From assembly GCA_963847145.1 (NCBI GenBank), contig CAWJYN010000007.1, positions 434,001 through 498,000 on the forward strand: a stretch of DNA of 64,000 nucleotides, read 5' to 3'. Positions within the stretch are counted from its first letter, which is position 1; every line of letters starts with the position of its first letter. The notes under the pieces are model-generated. The model worked only from the letters and a program-made list of their open reading frames with translations, searched no databases and had not been told where the DNA came from. The translations under genes were made by a program, and so were the position numbers. The stretch is from JABFRJ01 sp963847145 (GTDB lineage: Bacteria > Pseudomonadota > Alphaproteobacteria > Rhizobiales > Hyphomicrobiaceae). Shown piece by piece: positions 27,489-36,963 of this stretch.

Positions 27489-27755
27489 GGAAACGCTCCT
27501 GGACTTCGAGGTTTAGGGGATACGGCCGACGGCGCGGGTCCTGGCGCGCCGCGGGCACTCACATCGGCCGCATGAGGGGTTGGGCCGAGTTGGGGAGGGA
27601 TCGCAGCCGGAGAGATTGAGATGCTCCAGCAGACGTCGCGAAAAACGCCCAAAACACGGGCGCGTCAAGCCTAAAAACCTGTGCAAAGCGCCCTATTTTC
27701 GAGCACCTTGGGATGTTCGGGATTTTTGCCACAAATAGCCGCGCTCTGAGAGAAG
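27489..27755. other. Intergenic region upstream of hupB
   Basis: About 270 bases (330 counting the lon terminator) with no gene. It should contain the hupB promoter on the - strand. The plus-strand open frames here overlap one another and match no family. Confidence 0.4.
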
Positions 27756-27800
27756 AAACAGCTAGGCCCCCGCACTGGTAATGCGAGGGCCTAGCTGTTT
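27756..27800 (-). terminator. lon transcription terminator
   Basis: Perfect 14-base inverted repeat (AAACAGCTAGGCCC at 27756-27769, its complement at 27787-27800) around a 17-base loop that can pair further. It lies 20 bases after the lon stop. On the - strand the stem is followed by TTTCTTCT. Confidence 0.75.
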
Positions 27801-27819
27801 TGCCTTAAGAGCGCGTGTG

Positions 27820-30234
27820 TTAGTGCGCGACCAACCGGCTGCCGCCCTTGTCGTCTTTGGCGGTTACGGCCGCTGGGTCTTCAACCCAGGTTATAGCGTC
27901 GGGCATGCGAACCAAGGCTACGCGCAGCGCGTCTTCGACACGCGCAACCGGTCTGATATCGAGTTTGGTCTTCACTTCTTCGGGAATGTCGGCAAGATCT
28001 TTCACGTTTTCATCGGGAATGATCACGGTCTTGATGCCCGCGCGCAGTGCTGCCAGCAGTTTTTCTTTCAGGCCGCCGATGGGCAGAACGCGGCCACGCA
28101 AGGTGATCTCACCCGTCATCGCCACGTCCTTGCGGACAGCAATACCGGTCAGGATCGAGATGATGGCGGTCGCCATGGCGACGCCTGCCGATGGGCCATC
28201 CTTCGGCGTTGCGCCTTCCGGCACGTGCACATGGATGTCTTTGGTCTCGAAAATCGGCGGCGGAATTCCGAATTCCTGCGAGCGCGAGCGGACATAAGCC
28301 TGCGCGGCCTGAATTGATTCTTTCATCACGTCGCGCAAGTTACCGGTGACGCTCATCTTGCCTTTGCCAGGCATGAGAACGCCTTCGATAGTGAGGATCT
28401 CACCACCGACTTCGGTCCAGGCGAGGCCGGTGACGACGCCGACCTGGTCTTCCGCCTCAGCCTCGCCGTAGCGATACTTCGGCACGCCCAGATAGCTTTC
28501 GACGTTGGCGGCGGTGACTTTCACCGTCTTCTTCGTCGAGGTCATCAATTCCTTGACGGCCTTGCGCGCGAGTTTGGCAATCTCACGTTCCAAGCTGCGA
28601 ACACCAGCCTCCCGCGTATAGCGGCGAATGAGCGTTTCGAGTGCGCCCTGATCGACCGACCACTCGCTTTGCTCGAGGCCATGCGCGTTGTACTGCTCCG
28701 GGATGAGGTGGCGCTTGGCGATCTCGACCTTTTCATCTTCGGTGTAGCCGGCGAGTCGGATGATCTCCATCCGGTCCAGCAGGGCCGGCGGAATGTTCAA
28801 CGTGTTGGCCGTCGTGACGAACATGACGCTTGAGAGGTCGTAATCGACTTCCAAGTAATGATCGTTGAAGGTGGCGTTCTGCTCTGGATCGAGCACCTCG
28901 AGCAAGGCCGCCGCGGGATCACCACGGAAATCCTGGCCCATCTTGTCAATTTCATCGAGCAGGAAAAGCGGATTGGTCCGCTTCGCCTTTTTCATCGACT
29001 GGATAACTTTGCCGGGCATGGATCCGATGTAGGTGCGGCGGTGACCACGAATTTCGGCCTCGTCGCGAACGCCGCCAAGGCTCATGCGCACAAACTCGCG
29101 GCCGGTCGCGTTGGCGATCGACTTGCCGAGCGAGGTTTTGCCAACCCCGGGAGGGCCGACGAGGCAGAGGATTGGGCCCTTCAGCTTATTGGTGCGGGTC
29201 TGAACCGCAAGGTACTCAAGAATGCGCTCTTTGACCTTTTCCAGTCCGTAGTGCTCGGTGTCGAGCACCAGCTGCGCTTCGGCCAAGTCTTTCTTGACCT
29301 TGCCTTTGACGCCCCACGGGATCGACAGCAGCCATTCGAGATAGTTGCGCACCACGGTGGCTTCCGCCGACATGGGGCTCATCTGCTTGAGCTTCTTAAG
29401 CTCGGCGAGTGCCTTGTCCTTGGCTTCCTTGGAGAGCTTGGTGTTTTCGATCTTTTCTTCGAACTCGACGATGTCGTCGCGCTCATCGCCATCGCCCAGT
29501 TCCTTCTGGATGGCCTTCATCTGCTCGTTGAGATAATACTCGCGCTGGGTCTTCTCCATTTGCCGCTTGACGCGGCTGCGGATTTTCTTCTCGACCTGAA
29601 GAACTGAGATTTCGCTTTCCATCAGCGTGTAGACACGCTCAAGACGCTCCGAAACCGTTGCCAGTTCCAGGATGTCCTGCTTCTCGGAAATCTTGATCGC
29701 CAGATGCGATGCAATGGTGTCGGCGAGTTTGGAGTAGTCGTCGATCTGGCTGACCGTGCCGAGGACTTCGGGCGAGATTTTCTTGTTCAGCTTGACGTAA
29801 TTCTCGAACTGGCTGACGGCCGAGCGCGCCAGGGCTTCGATCTCGTTCTTGGCGCCTTGATCATCGGCGACGCGCACGACTTCGGCTTCGTAGAAATCAG
29901 GGCGGGCGGTGTATTTGGTGATGCGCGCGCGGGCGCCGCCTTCAACCAGGACCTTTACGGTGCCGTCGGGGAGCTTCAGGAGCTGCAGCACGGATGCGAG
30001 TGTGCCGATCTGGAAGATCCCGTCCTGGGCAGGATCGTCATCGCTTGCGTTCTTTTGAGCGGCGAGCAAGATTTGCTTGTCGGCGCGCATCACTTCTTCA
30101 AGCGCGTTAATGGATTTCTCGCGGCCAACAAACAGCGGTACGATCATGTGCGGAAACACGACGATGTCCCGCAGCGGCAATACGGGGTAGACGTCCCGGC
30201 TGCCCTTATCCTTGCCTTTGGTTTCGTCGCTCAT
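27820..30234 (-). CDS. lon: ATP-dependent protease Lon
   Basis: Cytoplasmic AAA+ serine protease of 804 residues that degrades damaged and regulatory proteins. The start at 30234 is supported by GGAG 7 bases upstream. The N-terminal substrate domain opens with YPVLPLRDIVVFPHMIVPLF. The AAA+ domain has Walker A VGPPGVGKTSLGKS and Walker B PLFLLDEIDKMG, then sensor residues in VTTANTLNIPPALLDRMEII. The protease domain has the Ser in PKDGPSAGVAMA and the Lys in GGLKEKLLAA. The order clpX-lon-hupB on one strand is typical of alphaproteobacteria. A terminator follows. Confidence 0.97.
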   Translation of the reverse strand: MSDETKGKDKGSRDVYPVLPLRDIVVFPHMIVPLFVGREKSINALEEVMRADKQILLAAQKNASDDDPAQDGIFQIGTLASVLQLLKLPDGTVKVLVEGGARARITKYTARPDFYEAEVVRVADDQGAKNEIEALARSAVSQFENYVKLNKKISPEVLGTVSQIDDYSKLADTIASHLAIKISEKQDILELATVSERLERVYTLMESEISVLQVEKKIRSRVKRQMEKTQREYYLNEQMKAIQKELGDGDERDDIVEFEEKIENTKLSKEAKDKALAELKKLKQMSPMSAEATVVRNYLEWLLSIPWGVKGKVKKDLAEAQLVLDTEHYGLEKVKERILEYLAVQTRTNKLKGPILCLVGPPGVGKTSLGKSIANATGREFVRMSLGGVRDEAEIRGHRRTYIGSMPGKVIQSMKKAKRTNPLFLLDEIDKMGQDFRGDPAAALLEVLDPEQNATFNDHYLEVDYDLSSVMFVTTANTLNIPPALLDRMEIIRLAGYTEDEKVEIAKRHLIPEQYNAHGLEQSEWSVDQGALETLIRRYTREAGVRSLEREIAKLARKAVKELMTSTKKTVKVTAANVESYLGVPKYRYGEAEAEDQVGVVTGLAWTEVGGEILTIEGVLMPGKGKMSVTGNLRDVMKESIQAAQAYVRSRSQEFGIPPPIFETKDIHVHVPEGATPKDGPSAGVAMATAIISILTGIAVRKDVAMTGEITLRGRVLPIGGLKEKLLAALRAGIKTVIIPDENVKDLADIPEEVKTKLDIRPVARVEDALRVALVRMPDAITWVEDPAAVTAKDDKGGSRLVAH

Positions 30235-30642
30235 TGGCCATCTCCGTTGCACCGGCGGCATCCATCAGGGACTACCGACGTTCGCCAGTTTCCCGGCATG
30301 GAACCAGTCGGAGATGTGACATCCGCTGGTTGTTACTGGCTTTAAGGACTGGCAGTCCGGTGCCCCTTTTGTAAGGCAGCGACCGGGTCATTCGCGCAAA
30401 TCACCTAACCCAGTGGATACTTGGGGGGAGCCGCCAGCGCGTTCAAGGACATCATTGCGCTGTGGTTTCGAAAGATGTGGGAAGTTCACAGTTGCTCCAG
30501 AGGAGAGCAAAGAATGCTCATAGAGAGCACCACAAGACGTCTCTGCCCGGCGCTGGGCCCTGTCGATCCGAAAAACCGGTTTACAGGCTTGCGCCGTGCG
30601 GTGAATTTCCGTGTGCGCCACGGGTGGGCGCTGAGGTTGCCC
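30235..30642. other. Intergenic region between clpX and lon
   Basis: About 400 bases with no recognisable gene; it should hold the lon promoter and the clpX 3' end. A short palindrome GGACT-GGC-AGTCC lies at 30346-30358. No heat-shock promoter could be identified with confidence. Confidence 0.4.
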
Positions 30643-31890
30643 TCAAGCGCTCGACCCCTTTTCCTCCGCACGGTCGGAGTAAATCCGCAGTGGTTTGGCA
30701 CCGCCCTCGACGACCTCAGGCCCGATGACGACTTCTTCCACACCCTTTAGGCCGGGAAGCTCAAACATCGTATCAAGCAAGATGCCTTCCATGATTGAAC
30801 GCAATCCGCGGGCACCAGTTTTGCGTTCGATGGCCTTGCGGGAAACGGCCTTCAGGGCGTCCTGCGTGATGGTGAGTTTGACGTCCTCCATCTCAAACAG
30901 ACGCTGATACTGTTTGACGAGCGCGTTCTTCGGTGTGGTGAGGATCTGCATCAGTGCAGGCTCGTCGAGGTCTTCGAGTGTGGCGATGACCGGCAAGCGC
31001 CCGATGAATTCCGGGATCAGGCCGAACTTCAGCAAGTCCTCGGGCTCGACGTTGCGAAGGATATCGCCGGTGCGGCGTTCGTCTGGGCCTGTCACCTTGG
31101 CGCCGAAGCCGATGGAGCTGCCACGGCCACGACGCGAAATGATCTTCTCAAGGCCGGCAAACGCGCCACCGCAGATAAACAGGATGTTTGATGTGTCGAC
31201 CTGCAGAAATTCCTGCTGGGGATGCTTGCGGCCACCCTGCGGCGGCACCGAGGCAACAGTGCCTTCCATGATCTTCAGGAGGGCTTGCTGGACACCCTCA
31301 CCCGATACATCGCGGGTGATCGACGGGTTGTCAGACTTGCGGCTGATTTTGTCGATTTCGTCGATGTAGACGATACCGCGCTGGGCGCGCTCGACGTTGT
31401 AGTCGGCCGACTGCAGCAGCTTGAGAATGATGTTCTCGACGTCCTCGCCGACATAGCCGGCTTCGGTCAACGTCGTGGCGTCGGCCATCGTGAAGGGCAC
31501 ATCGAGGATGCGCGCCAGTGTCTGGGCAAGCAATGTTTTGCCGCAGCCGGTTGGGCCGACTAACAGGATGTTGGATTTGGCCAGTTCAACGTCGTTGTTT
31601 TTGGCGGCGTGGTTGAGCCGCTTGTAGTGGTTATGGACCGCGACCGAGAGCACGCGCTTGGCGTGGAACTGGCCGATCACATAGCTATCGAGCACTGAGC
31701 AGATTTCTGTCGGAGAGGGGACGCCATCGCGTGATTTGACGAGCGTGTTCTTGTTCTCTTCGCGAATGATGTCCATGCACAGCTCGACGCACTCGTCGCA
31801 GATGAACACTGTCGGACCAGCGATGAGCTTGCGGACCTCATGCTGGCTTTTGCCGCAGAAGGAGCAATACAGGGTGTTTTTCTCAGCCAT
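30643..31890 (-). CDS. clpX: ClpX, ATP-binding subunit of ClpXP protease
   Basis: AAA+ unfoldase of 415 residues. The ATG at 31890 has GAGGA 4 bases upstream; a longer frame upstream is not used. The N-terminal zinc domain has YCSFCGKSQHEV and FICDECVELC (four Cys). The AAA+ core has Walker A LVGPTGCGKTLLAQ, Walker B RGIVYIDEIDKISRK, and the GYVGEDVENI pore-1 loop. GSSIGFGAK fits the RKH-loop region and ERKTGARGLRSIMEG the sensor-2 region. It unfolds substrates and feeds them to ClpP, whose gene lies upstream on the same strand. All motifs are intact. Confidence 0.97.
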   Translation of the reverse strand: MAEKNTLYCSFCGKSQHEVRKLIAGPTVFICDECVELCMDIIREENKNTLVKSRDGVPSPTEICSVLDSYVIGQFHAKRVLSVAVHNHYKRLNHAAKNNDVELAKSNILLVGPTGCGKTLLAQTLARILDVPFTMADATTLTEAGYVGEDVENIILKLLQSADYNVERAQRGIVYIDEIDKISRKSDNPSITRDVSGEGVQQALLKIMEGTVASVPPQGGRKHPQQEFLQVDTSNILFICGGAFAGLEKIISRRGRGSSIGFGAKVTGPDERRTGDILRNVEPEDLLKFGLIPEFIGRLPVIATLEDLDEPALMQILTTPKNALVKQYQRLFEMEDVKLTITQDALKAVSRKAIERKTGARGLRSIMEGILLDTMFELPGLKGVEEVVIGPEVVEGGAKPLRIYSDRAEEKGSSA

Positions 31891-32443
31891 CCGTTCCTCG
31901 TCCCCGGCAGCCCCCGGGTTATTATTTCGGAGCCTTCGGTCCGGGCGGGCGATCCCGTATCGAACCAATGGCGACCGGCGCGTGGCGGGCGCGACGCAAA
32001 TCACTCGTCTTTTCAAGCCCCGACAGAGATCGTCCACAATCGGAGATAGCTGAACGAGGCTTACCAAAAATCAAGTTTAGGCACTGCAAACATCGGGCCT
32101 GACTGTGGGCCTAACTTTGGGCGTTACTGCGGCGGCATTTTTGTCGCATCTTTGCCGCATCGATCGCCCGACCAGGGTCACCGGCAACGGCCGACTCCGG
32201 CAAACTTCACAGATCACAGCATGCTACCGCCGCCAAGATCAAGAACCCATTACCGCCTATCAACTCTCCTTGTTTGTGGGAACGGCTTAAGCTGCTGGCG
32301 ATTGCCACGATGATGCGCAGCCGTTGTCAAATTGTCGCACTTTCCGACGACTTTTTTGGGCTTTTGACCGAGATAGCGGCTTGATAGGCGCCCTGCGACG
32401 CGTTCCAGCCAGCTCGCAGTGCTGAGCGGGTAGCAAAGCAAGA
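31891..32443. other. Long intergenic region between clpP and clpX
   Basis: About 550 bases without a recognisable gene. clpP ends with its own terminator, so this stretch should hold an independent clpX promoter. The short open frames here match no family and lack ribosome-binding sites. A long untranslated leader is possible but not shown. Confidence 0.4.
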
Positions 32444-32478
32444 GAACAAAAGACGCACGATTGGGGCAACCGTGCGTC
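32444..32478 (-). terminator. clpP transcription terminator
   Basis: Inverted repeat with 8-base arms (GACGCACG at 32452-32459, CGTGCGTC at 32471-32478). On the - strand it is followed by TTTTGTT. It begins 10 bases after the clpP stop, a classic rho-independent layout. Confidence 0.8.
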
Positions 32479-32487
32479 GATTGCTGA

Positions 32488-33117
32488 TTAACCGGATTTA
32501 CCGGAAGGCGCTTCTGCATCGTCGCGGCTGTTGATGACCTTGTCGATCAGACCGAATTGCTGGGCCTCATCGGCTGTCATGAAGTGGTCGCGGTCGAGCG
32601 TCCGTTCGATGGTTTCGTACGGTTTGCCGGTGTGGTGGACGTACACTTCGTTCAAGCGGCGCTTCATTTTGACGATATCCATAGCGTGGCGCTCGATATC
32701 GCTGGCTTGGCCAGAGAAGCCGCCAGACGGCTGGTGGACCATGATGCGGGCGTTGGGGAGCGCGAAGCGTTTGCCGGGTGCACCGGCGGCCAACAACAGC
32801 GAGCCCATGGATGCGGCTTGGCCGATGCACATGGTCGAGACCGGTGATTTGATGAACTGCATGGTGTCGTAAATCGCCATGCCTGATGTCACCACGCCAC
32901 CGGGCGAGTTGATATACATGGATATTTCTTTGGCCGGGTTCTGCGCCTCCAGGAACAGCAGCTGCATGCAGACGGACGACGCCATGTTGTCTTCGACCGG
33001 GCCGATGACGAAAATGATGCGCTCCTGCAGCATGCGCGAGGGGAGGTCGTAGGTCCGTTCGCCACGGTTCGTCTGTTCGATGACGGCGGGCCAGAAAGTG
33101 CTGCTGATCACGCTCAT
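32488..33117 (-). CDS. clpP: ClpP protease, proteolytic subunit
   Basis: Serine protease of 209 residues that forms a double heptameric barrel and works with ClpX. The ATG at 33117 has GAGGA 5 bases upstream; the frame opens further upstream but lacks support. Catalytic residues are the Ser in IGQAASMGSLLLAAG, the His in RIMVHQPSGG and the Asp in LDRDHFM. The handle-region residues and INSPGGVVTSGMAIYDTMQ are typical. It sits between tig and clpX in the usual alphaproteobacterial order, each gene with its own terminator. Confidence 0.96.
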   Translation of the reverse strand: MSVISSTFWPAVIEQTNRGERTYDLPSRMLQERIIFVIGPVEDNMASSVCMQLLFLEAQNPAKEISMYINSPGGVVTSGMAIYDTMQFIKSPVSTMCIGQAASMGSLLLAAGAPGKRFALPNARIMVHQPSGGFSGQASDIERHAMDIVKMKRRLNEVYVHHTGKPYETIERTLDRDHFMTADEAQQFGLIDKVINSRDDAEAPSGKSG

Positions 33118-33290
33118 GGAGGTCCTCTTAGGCGGCTTTTGGGGGGGGGATTTGTGGGAGGCCTTTGTGGAGCCGGTGACGGCCAATGTGCCCGGCGTCA
33201 GATGCGCATGGACTACTCGGTACGTGGGAAGCACTGTCTGGTACGACAAGGCCCAAGAACGCAAGGGTCCGCAAGGGACCTATCCCTCAA

Positions 33291-33322
33291 CAAATCGGCT
33301 GGTCAGTGGACCAGCCGATTTG
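33291..33322 (-). terminator. tig transcription terminator
   Basis: Perfect 14-base inverted repeat (33291-33304 and 33309-33322, CAAATCGGCTGGTC and its complement) around AGTG. It lies 12 bases after the tig stop. The T-run after the stem is short (TTTGTTG on the - strand). Confidence 0.7.
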
Positions 33323-33334
33323 TGATTTCAGCCC

Positions 33335-34693
33335 TTACTCTGCTGTCTCGTCTTCGTTTGCGGCCTTGAGCAGATCCTCGCGGCTGACCTTTTTCTCGGT
33401 CACCTTGGCCAAAGTCAGAATGTAGTCGACGACTTTTTCCTCGAAGATTGGCGCGCGGAGTTCAGTCAGCGCGGCGGGGTTCTTCTCGTAGTATTCGTAG
33501 ACAAATTTTTCCTGACCTGGGTAAGCGCGGGCGCGCTCGATCAACGCCATGCGCAGTTCGTCCTGGGTCACCGTCATCTTCTGCTTGTCGCCGATTTCGC
33601 CGATGACGAGACCGAGGCGGACGCGGCGCTCGGCGATCTTGGTGTACTCGGCGCGCGCTGTTTCTTCGGTCTTGCCCTCGTCGGCGAACGTCTTCTTGGA
33701 TTGTTCAAGGCCCTGGGTCACTTGTGCCCAGATGCTGTCGAACTCGGTTTTGACGAGTGCTTCCGGGAGTTCAAAGGTGTGGGACTTGTCGAGCTGGTCG
33801 AGTAACTGACGTTTGATGCGGACGCGGCTGAGTTGGTCGTGCTGCTGCTTGATCTGGGCGCCGATGAGCTCCCGCAGCTTCTCGATGCTTTCGACTCCCA
33901 GTGTTTTGGCGAAGTCGTCGTTGGCCTCCGGCGTTTTTGCTTTGCCGACGGCTTTGACGGTGGTGGCGAATTTGGCGGTCTTGCCGGCCAGATTCTCCGC
34001 CGGGTAGCCCTCGGGGAAGTTGGCATCGATGGTGAGAGAGTCGCCAGCCTTGGCACCCTTGAGGCCTTCTTCGAAACCGGGAATGAACCCGCCGGCGCCG
34101 ATGACCACCTTCATGTCTTCACCCTTGCCGCCGTCGAACTCGACGCCGTCGATGGAGCCGACAAAGTCGATCGTGCAACGGTCGCCATCTGTGGCCACGC
34201 GGCCGTCTTCGTCGTCGTAGGATGTCGAGCGGGTCATCAACTCGTTGACGCCCTTGTCGATTTCAGCGGCTTCGACGTCGGCGATGTCGCGTTCGACGGC
34301 GATTGCGGCGAGGTCAGCGACGGCAATCTGAGGAAGCACTTCGAATGACATCGTGTAGGCGAGGTCGGATTTACCGTCGATGACCTGCTCGATGGCGGCG
34401 CGGTCTTCCGGGAGGTCGACCTTCGGCTGCATCGCTGGGCGCTCGTTACGGTCGACGAGGGCCTGGCGGCTGGTTTCGTTGAGCGTTTCTTCCAGTACTT
34501 CGCCCATGATTGAGCGGCCATAGAGTTTCTTTATGTGGGCGGTCGGGACTTTGCCCTTGCGAAAGCCTTTGAGCTGCACCTGCCCCTTGAAGTTTTCGAC
34601 GCGGGTCGCGAAGCGCTTTTCGAGTTCATCCTTGCCGACGACGACCTTCAGCTCGCGCTTGAGGCCTTGGGATGATGTTTCAGTGACTTGCAT
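33335..34693 (-). CDS. tig: Trigger factor (ribosome-bound chaperone)
   Basis: Peptidyl-prolyl isomerase and chaperone of 452 residues, started at the ATG at 34693 (MQVTETSSQGLKREL). Longer frames upstream run into the tRNA and are excluded. The ribosome-binding domain has the contact motif VQLKGFRKGKVPTAHIKKLYG (G-F-R-x-G-x-x-P). The FKBP-type PPIase domain includes DRCTIDFVGSIDGVEFDGGKGEDM and PGFEEGLKGAKAGDS. A long helical C-terminal domain follows with an acidic end. It is first in the tig-clpP-clpX-lon series. A terminator follows. Confidence 0.96.
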   Translation of the reverse strand: MQVTETSSQGLKRELKVVVGKDELEKRFATRVENFKGQVQLKGFRKGKVPTAHIKKLYGRSIMGEVLEETLNETSRQALVDRNERPAMQPKVDLPEDRAAIEQVIDGKSDLAYTMSFEVLPQIAVADLAAIAVERDIADVEAAEIDKGVNELMTRSTSYDDEDGRVATDGDRCTIDFVGSIDGVEFDGGKGEDMKVVIGAGGFIPGFEEGLKGAKAGDSLTIDANFPEGYPAENLAGKTAKFATTVKAVGKAKTPEANDDFAKTLGVESIEKLRELIGAQIKQQHDQLSRVRIKRQLLDQLDKSHTFELPEALVKTEFDSIWAQVTQGLEQSKKTFADEGKTEETARAEYTKIAERRVRLGLVIGEIGDKQKMTVTQDELRMALIERARAYPGQEKFVYEYYEKNPAALTELRAPIFEEKVVDYILTLAKVTEKKVSREDLLKAANEDETAE

Positions 34694-34792
34694 GACCGTT
34701 GAACCTAGTGAAGCTGAGACAGATACGATGTGCCACTTAAGCCAAAACGACCCAGCGGCACGGACAATGGCCGTCTGGGTGCTAGCAAATTC

Positions 34793-34877
34793 TGGTGCGG
34801 GCGAAGGGACTTGAACCCCCACGACTTGCGTCGCTGGAACCTAAATCCAGTGCGTCTACCAATTCCGCCACGCCCGC
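34793..34877 (-). tRNA. tRNA-Leu(UAG)
   Basis: On the - strand the acceptor GCGGGCG pairs with CGCCCGC, and the discriminator A and an encoded CCA follow. The anticodon arm is CTGGA-TTTAGGT-TCCAG with anticodon TAG, reading CUA/CUG-type leucine codons. A long variable arm (CGACGCAAGTCGTG) is as expected for tRNA-Leu. The T-loop is TTCAAGT. It lies about 100 bases upstream of tig. Confidence 0.93.
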
Positions 34878-35066
34878 TTATGACGTGTTTTCAATGAGTT
34901 AGTCTAAAACGACCGTGGCTCGCCCAAGGGGGCGATGCTGCTATCGTTCAAGCCTTGGTTCACTGCCCGCCCACCGCGCACGGCGCTCGATCGCAGGGTT
35001 GTGCAGGGTATATCTGCGAGGTGGGGCGAAGATCAACCAAGAAATGGGGGAAGGCATGGGGCTGCG

Positions 35067-35507
35067 TCACAGCAAGCCCAGGCCAGCCAGTTCCTTGCGC
35101 ATGGCGGGTGGCATTTCGGCGACGGTATCACGGTTGCCGGCTTTGAGGTCGGGGGGCGCGTCGCTGGCGTCGAGGTAGCGCCAACCCTGGAACGGGCGGC
35201 GGGGCGTTGGACGGACGGGGATCAACGTTTTGTCCAGGAACAGCAGGCAACAGGGTTTGCCATCGTCCTTGTGGCCCTCGCCGAAGCCGATCAGTCGCTG
35301 GCGGACCGTGATGAGGCCCTTGATTACCCAATACAGCGAGCCACCATCGAGCACATCGGCTTGGCGTTTCGGGCTCTGGAAGGTGGTGTGGAACAGGCGT
35401 GGTTGCTCGCCAGCGGCCTTCTGAGCGGCAAGGCGGCCTTGTTGCCAATCGGCGAGATCCTCGATGGACGTGGCGCCGACGCAGAGCTTGAGAATGTGCA
35501 ACGGCAT
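35067..35507 (-). CDS. DUF1489 family protein
   Basis: Conserved alphaproteobacterial protein of 146 residues, function unknown. The ATG at 35507 (MPLHILKLCVGATSIEDLADW) is taken as the start because homologues begin with this motif; the open frame continues upstream but with no family resemblance. Further conserved pieces are HTTFQSPKRQADVLDGGSLYWVIKG, ITVRQRLIGF and PCCLLFLDKTLIPVRPTPRRPFQGW. It lies upstream of the tRNA-Leu gene on the same strand and diverges from the nicotinamidase gene. Confidence 0.85.
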   Translation of the reverse strand: MPLHILKLCVGATSIEDLADWQQGRLAAQKAAGEQPRLFHTTFQSPKRQADVLDGGSLYWVIKGLITVRQRLIGFGEGHKDDGKPCCLLFLDKTLIPVRPTPRRPFQGWRYLDASDAPPDLKAGNRDTVAEMPPAMRKELAGLGLL

Positions 35508-35708
35508 GCGATTTTGCCTCGGACGACCTATCAGCGATGGCCTATAGCGGGCTGGCAGGCCGGCCGCGAGCCCATGCCGTTGCTGTGCTGGGGAAAAAAC
35601 AGCCAAAGCTGCACCTCAGCTCAACGACTGGCCCTAGAAAACGGATTTGCGCAGGCGCCGGGCCGGACTATGCTTGATGCACTCATTTCAGCACCCCGGA
35701 GGCGTTTC

Positions 35709-36434
35709 ATGCTCGTTCTGCCGTCCATCCCTGTGTTGTCCCGTCGCGGGTTTTTTGCCGGCGCATCCGCCGCGGCTTTTGCGCCACGGGCATTCGCCGC
35801 GGGTAAGCTGAAGCCTGGCGCGGACGCCGCGCTGATCGTGGTGGACGTGCAGAATTGCTTTACGCCGGGTGGCAGCCTGGCAGTGAAGGACGGTGACGGT
35901 ATCATTCCGTTGATCAACGCGCTGGCTGGCAAATTCAAGAACGTGGTGCTGACGCAGGATTGGCACACAGCCAATCATATCTCGTTTGCCTCGCAGCACG
36001 CCGGCAAGAAACCGTTCGAGGCGATCAAGCTGCCTTATGGCCAGCAGGTGCTGTGGCCGGATCACTGCGTGCAAGGCACCGACGGCGCGGCGATCCACAA
36101 GGACGTGAAAATTCCTCACGCGCAGTTGGTCATCCGTAAAGGCTTTAATCCGCTGGTCGACAGCTACTCGGCGTTCCTTGAGGCGGACGGCAAGAGCAAG
36201 ACCGGGCTGGATGGTTATCTCAAGACGCGCGGAATCAAGAGCGTCTATGTGGTGGGGCTGGCGACGGATTTTTGTGTCGGCTGGACGGCGATGGATGCGC
36301 GTAAGTTAGGCTTGGCGGCCACTGTGGTTGAGGATGCCTGCCGTGGCATTGACACCAACGGTTCACTGGCGAAGGCGTGGACCAGTATGGCGAAGGCCGG
36401 TGTCAGGCGGATCCAGTCGGCGGATTTTGCTTAG
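35709..36434 (+). CDS. pncA: Exported (Tat) nicotinamidase
   Basis: Nicotinamidase/isochorismatase-fold protein of 241 residues that converts nicotinamide to nicotinate. The start at 35709 has GGAGG 7 bases upstream. The N-terminus carries a Tat signal: SRRGFFAGASAAAFAPRAFA, with the twin arginines followed by a hydrophobic stretch. Catalytic residues are the Asp in VVDVQNCF, the Lys in VIRKGFN and the Cys in GLATDFCVGW. Metal ligands are in LTQDWHTANHISF. Most PncA enzymes are cytoplasmic, so export is unusual. Its last 32 bases overlap the end of the convergent phosphatase gene. Confidence 0.85.
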   Translation: MLVLPSIPVLSRRGFFAGASAAAFAPRAFAAGKLKPGADAALIVVDVQNCFTPGGSLAVKDGDGIIPLINALAGKFKNVVLTQDWHTANHISFASQHAGKKPFEAIKLPYGQQVLWPDHCVQGTDGAAIHKDVKIPHAQLVIRKGFNPLVDSYSAFLEADGKSKTGLDGYLKTRGIKSVYVVGLATDFCVGWTAMDARKLGLAATVVEDACRGIDTNGSLAKAWTSMAKAGVRRIQSADFA

Positions 36435-36888
36435 GGGTGCTGCTGATAGCGGCGATTAGTGCCGGCACTGCGGTAGCGATCGCCTGGAAGGCGCGCGCGT
36501 AGTCTTGGGCGGTGCCGTTCCAGGGGTCGGTGACGTCGTCGTGTGGCGAGCCAGCGGGATACGACATCAGCAGTTTGATCCGATGATGACCCGCAACAGG
36601 CGTGCGCGCCATAAGTTCGTCGCGGACGCTGCGGTCCAAGGCAATGATGTGGTTGGCTGCGGACAACAGGTCAGCATCAGCCGTGCGGGACTGATGGGCC
36701 GATAGGTCGAGGCCCTGGAGTTTGGCGATGGCGCGGGCGCCATCACTCGCTGGTCCGCCGATGGGGGCGGGTGCCACACCGGCGGCTTTAAAGTGGAGGT
36801 TTGGGTCGGTGCAGAGCCGCTTCGCCAGTGCTTCGGCAAGCGGCGAGCGGCAGGTATTGCCGCGGCAGACAAAAACGATCAGCGTCAT
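36403..36888 (-). CDS. Low-molecular-weight protein tyrosine phosphatase-like
   Basis: Protein of 161 residues with the LMW-PTP/arsenate-reductase fold. The P-loop is VCRGNTCRSPLAEAL: Cys nucleophile, then C-x5-R-S. The general acid is the Asp in DVTDPWNG. Members dephosphorylate tyrosine kinases or phospho-arginine, or reduce arsenate; no arsenic genes are nearby, so a protein phosphatase role is more likely. It is not within the polysaccharide cluster, where such enzymes usually partner with BY-kinases. The 3' end overlaps pncA by 32 bases. Confidence 0.82.
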   Translation of the reverse strand: MTLIVFVCRGNTCRSPLAEALAKRLCTDPNLHFKAAGVAPAPIGGPASDGARAIAKLQGLDLSAHQSRTADADLLSAANHIIALDRSVRDELMARTPVAGHHRIKLLMSYPAGSPHDDVTDPWNGTAQDYARAFQAIATAVPALIAAISSTPKQNPPTGSA

Positions 36889-36963
36889 GGTCGGCTCGAC
36901 TGATAGCGGGACAGGTGACGTGGCAGCCCATCATATGGGTCATCATACGAGGAGCACACTAGC

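Noticed and set aside
28858..29607. Long plus-strand frame opposite lon
   Set aside because: It is the complement of lon codons. It has no family match or ribosome-binding site, and lon is certain.
34694..34822. N-terminal extension of trigger factor
   Set aside because: The extension runs back through the 3' end of the tRNA-Leu gene, and family members start at MQVTET.
34935..35708. 250-residue N-terminal extension of the nicotinamidase
   Set aside because: It lies opposite the DUF1489 gene and shows no domain. GGAGG and the Tat signal support the start at 35709.
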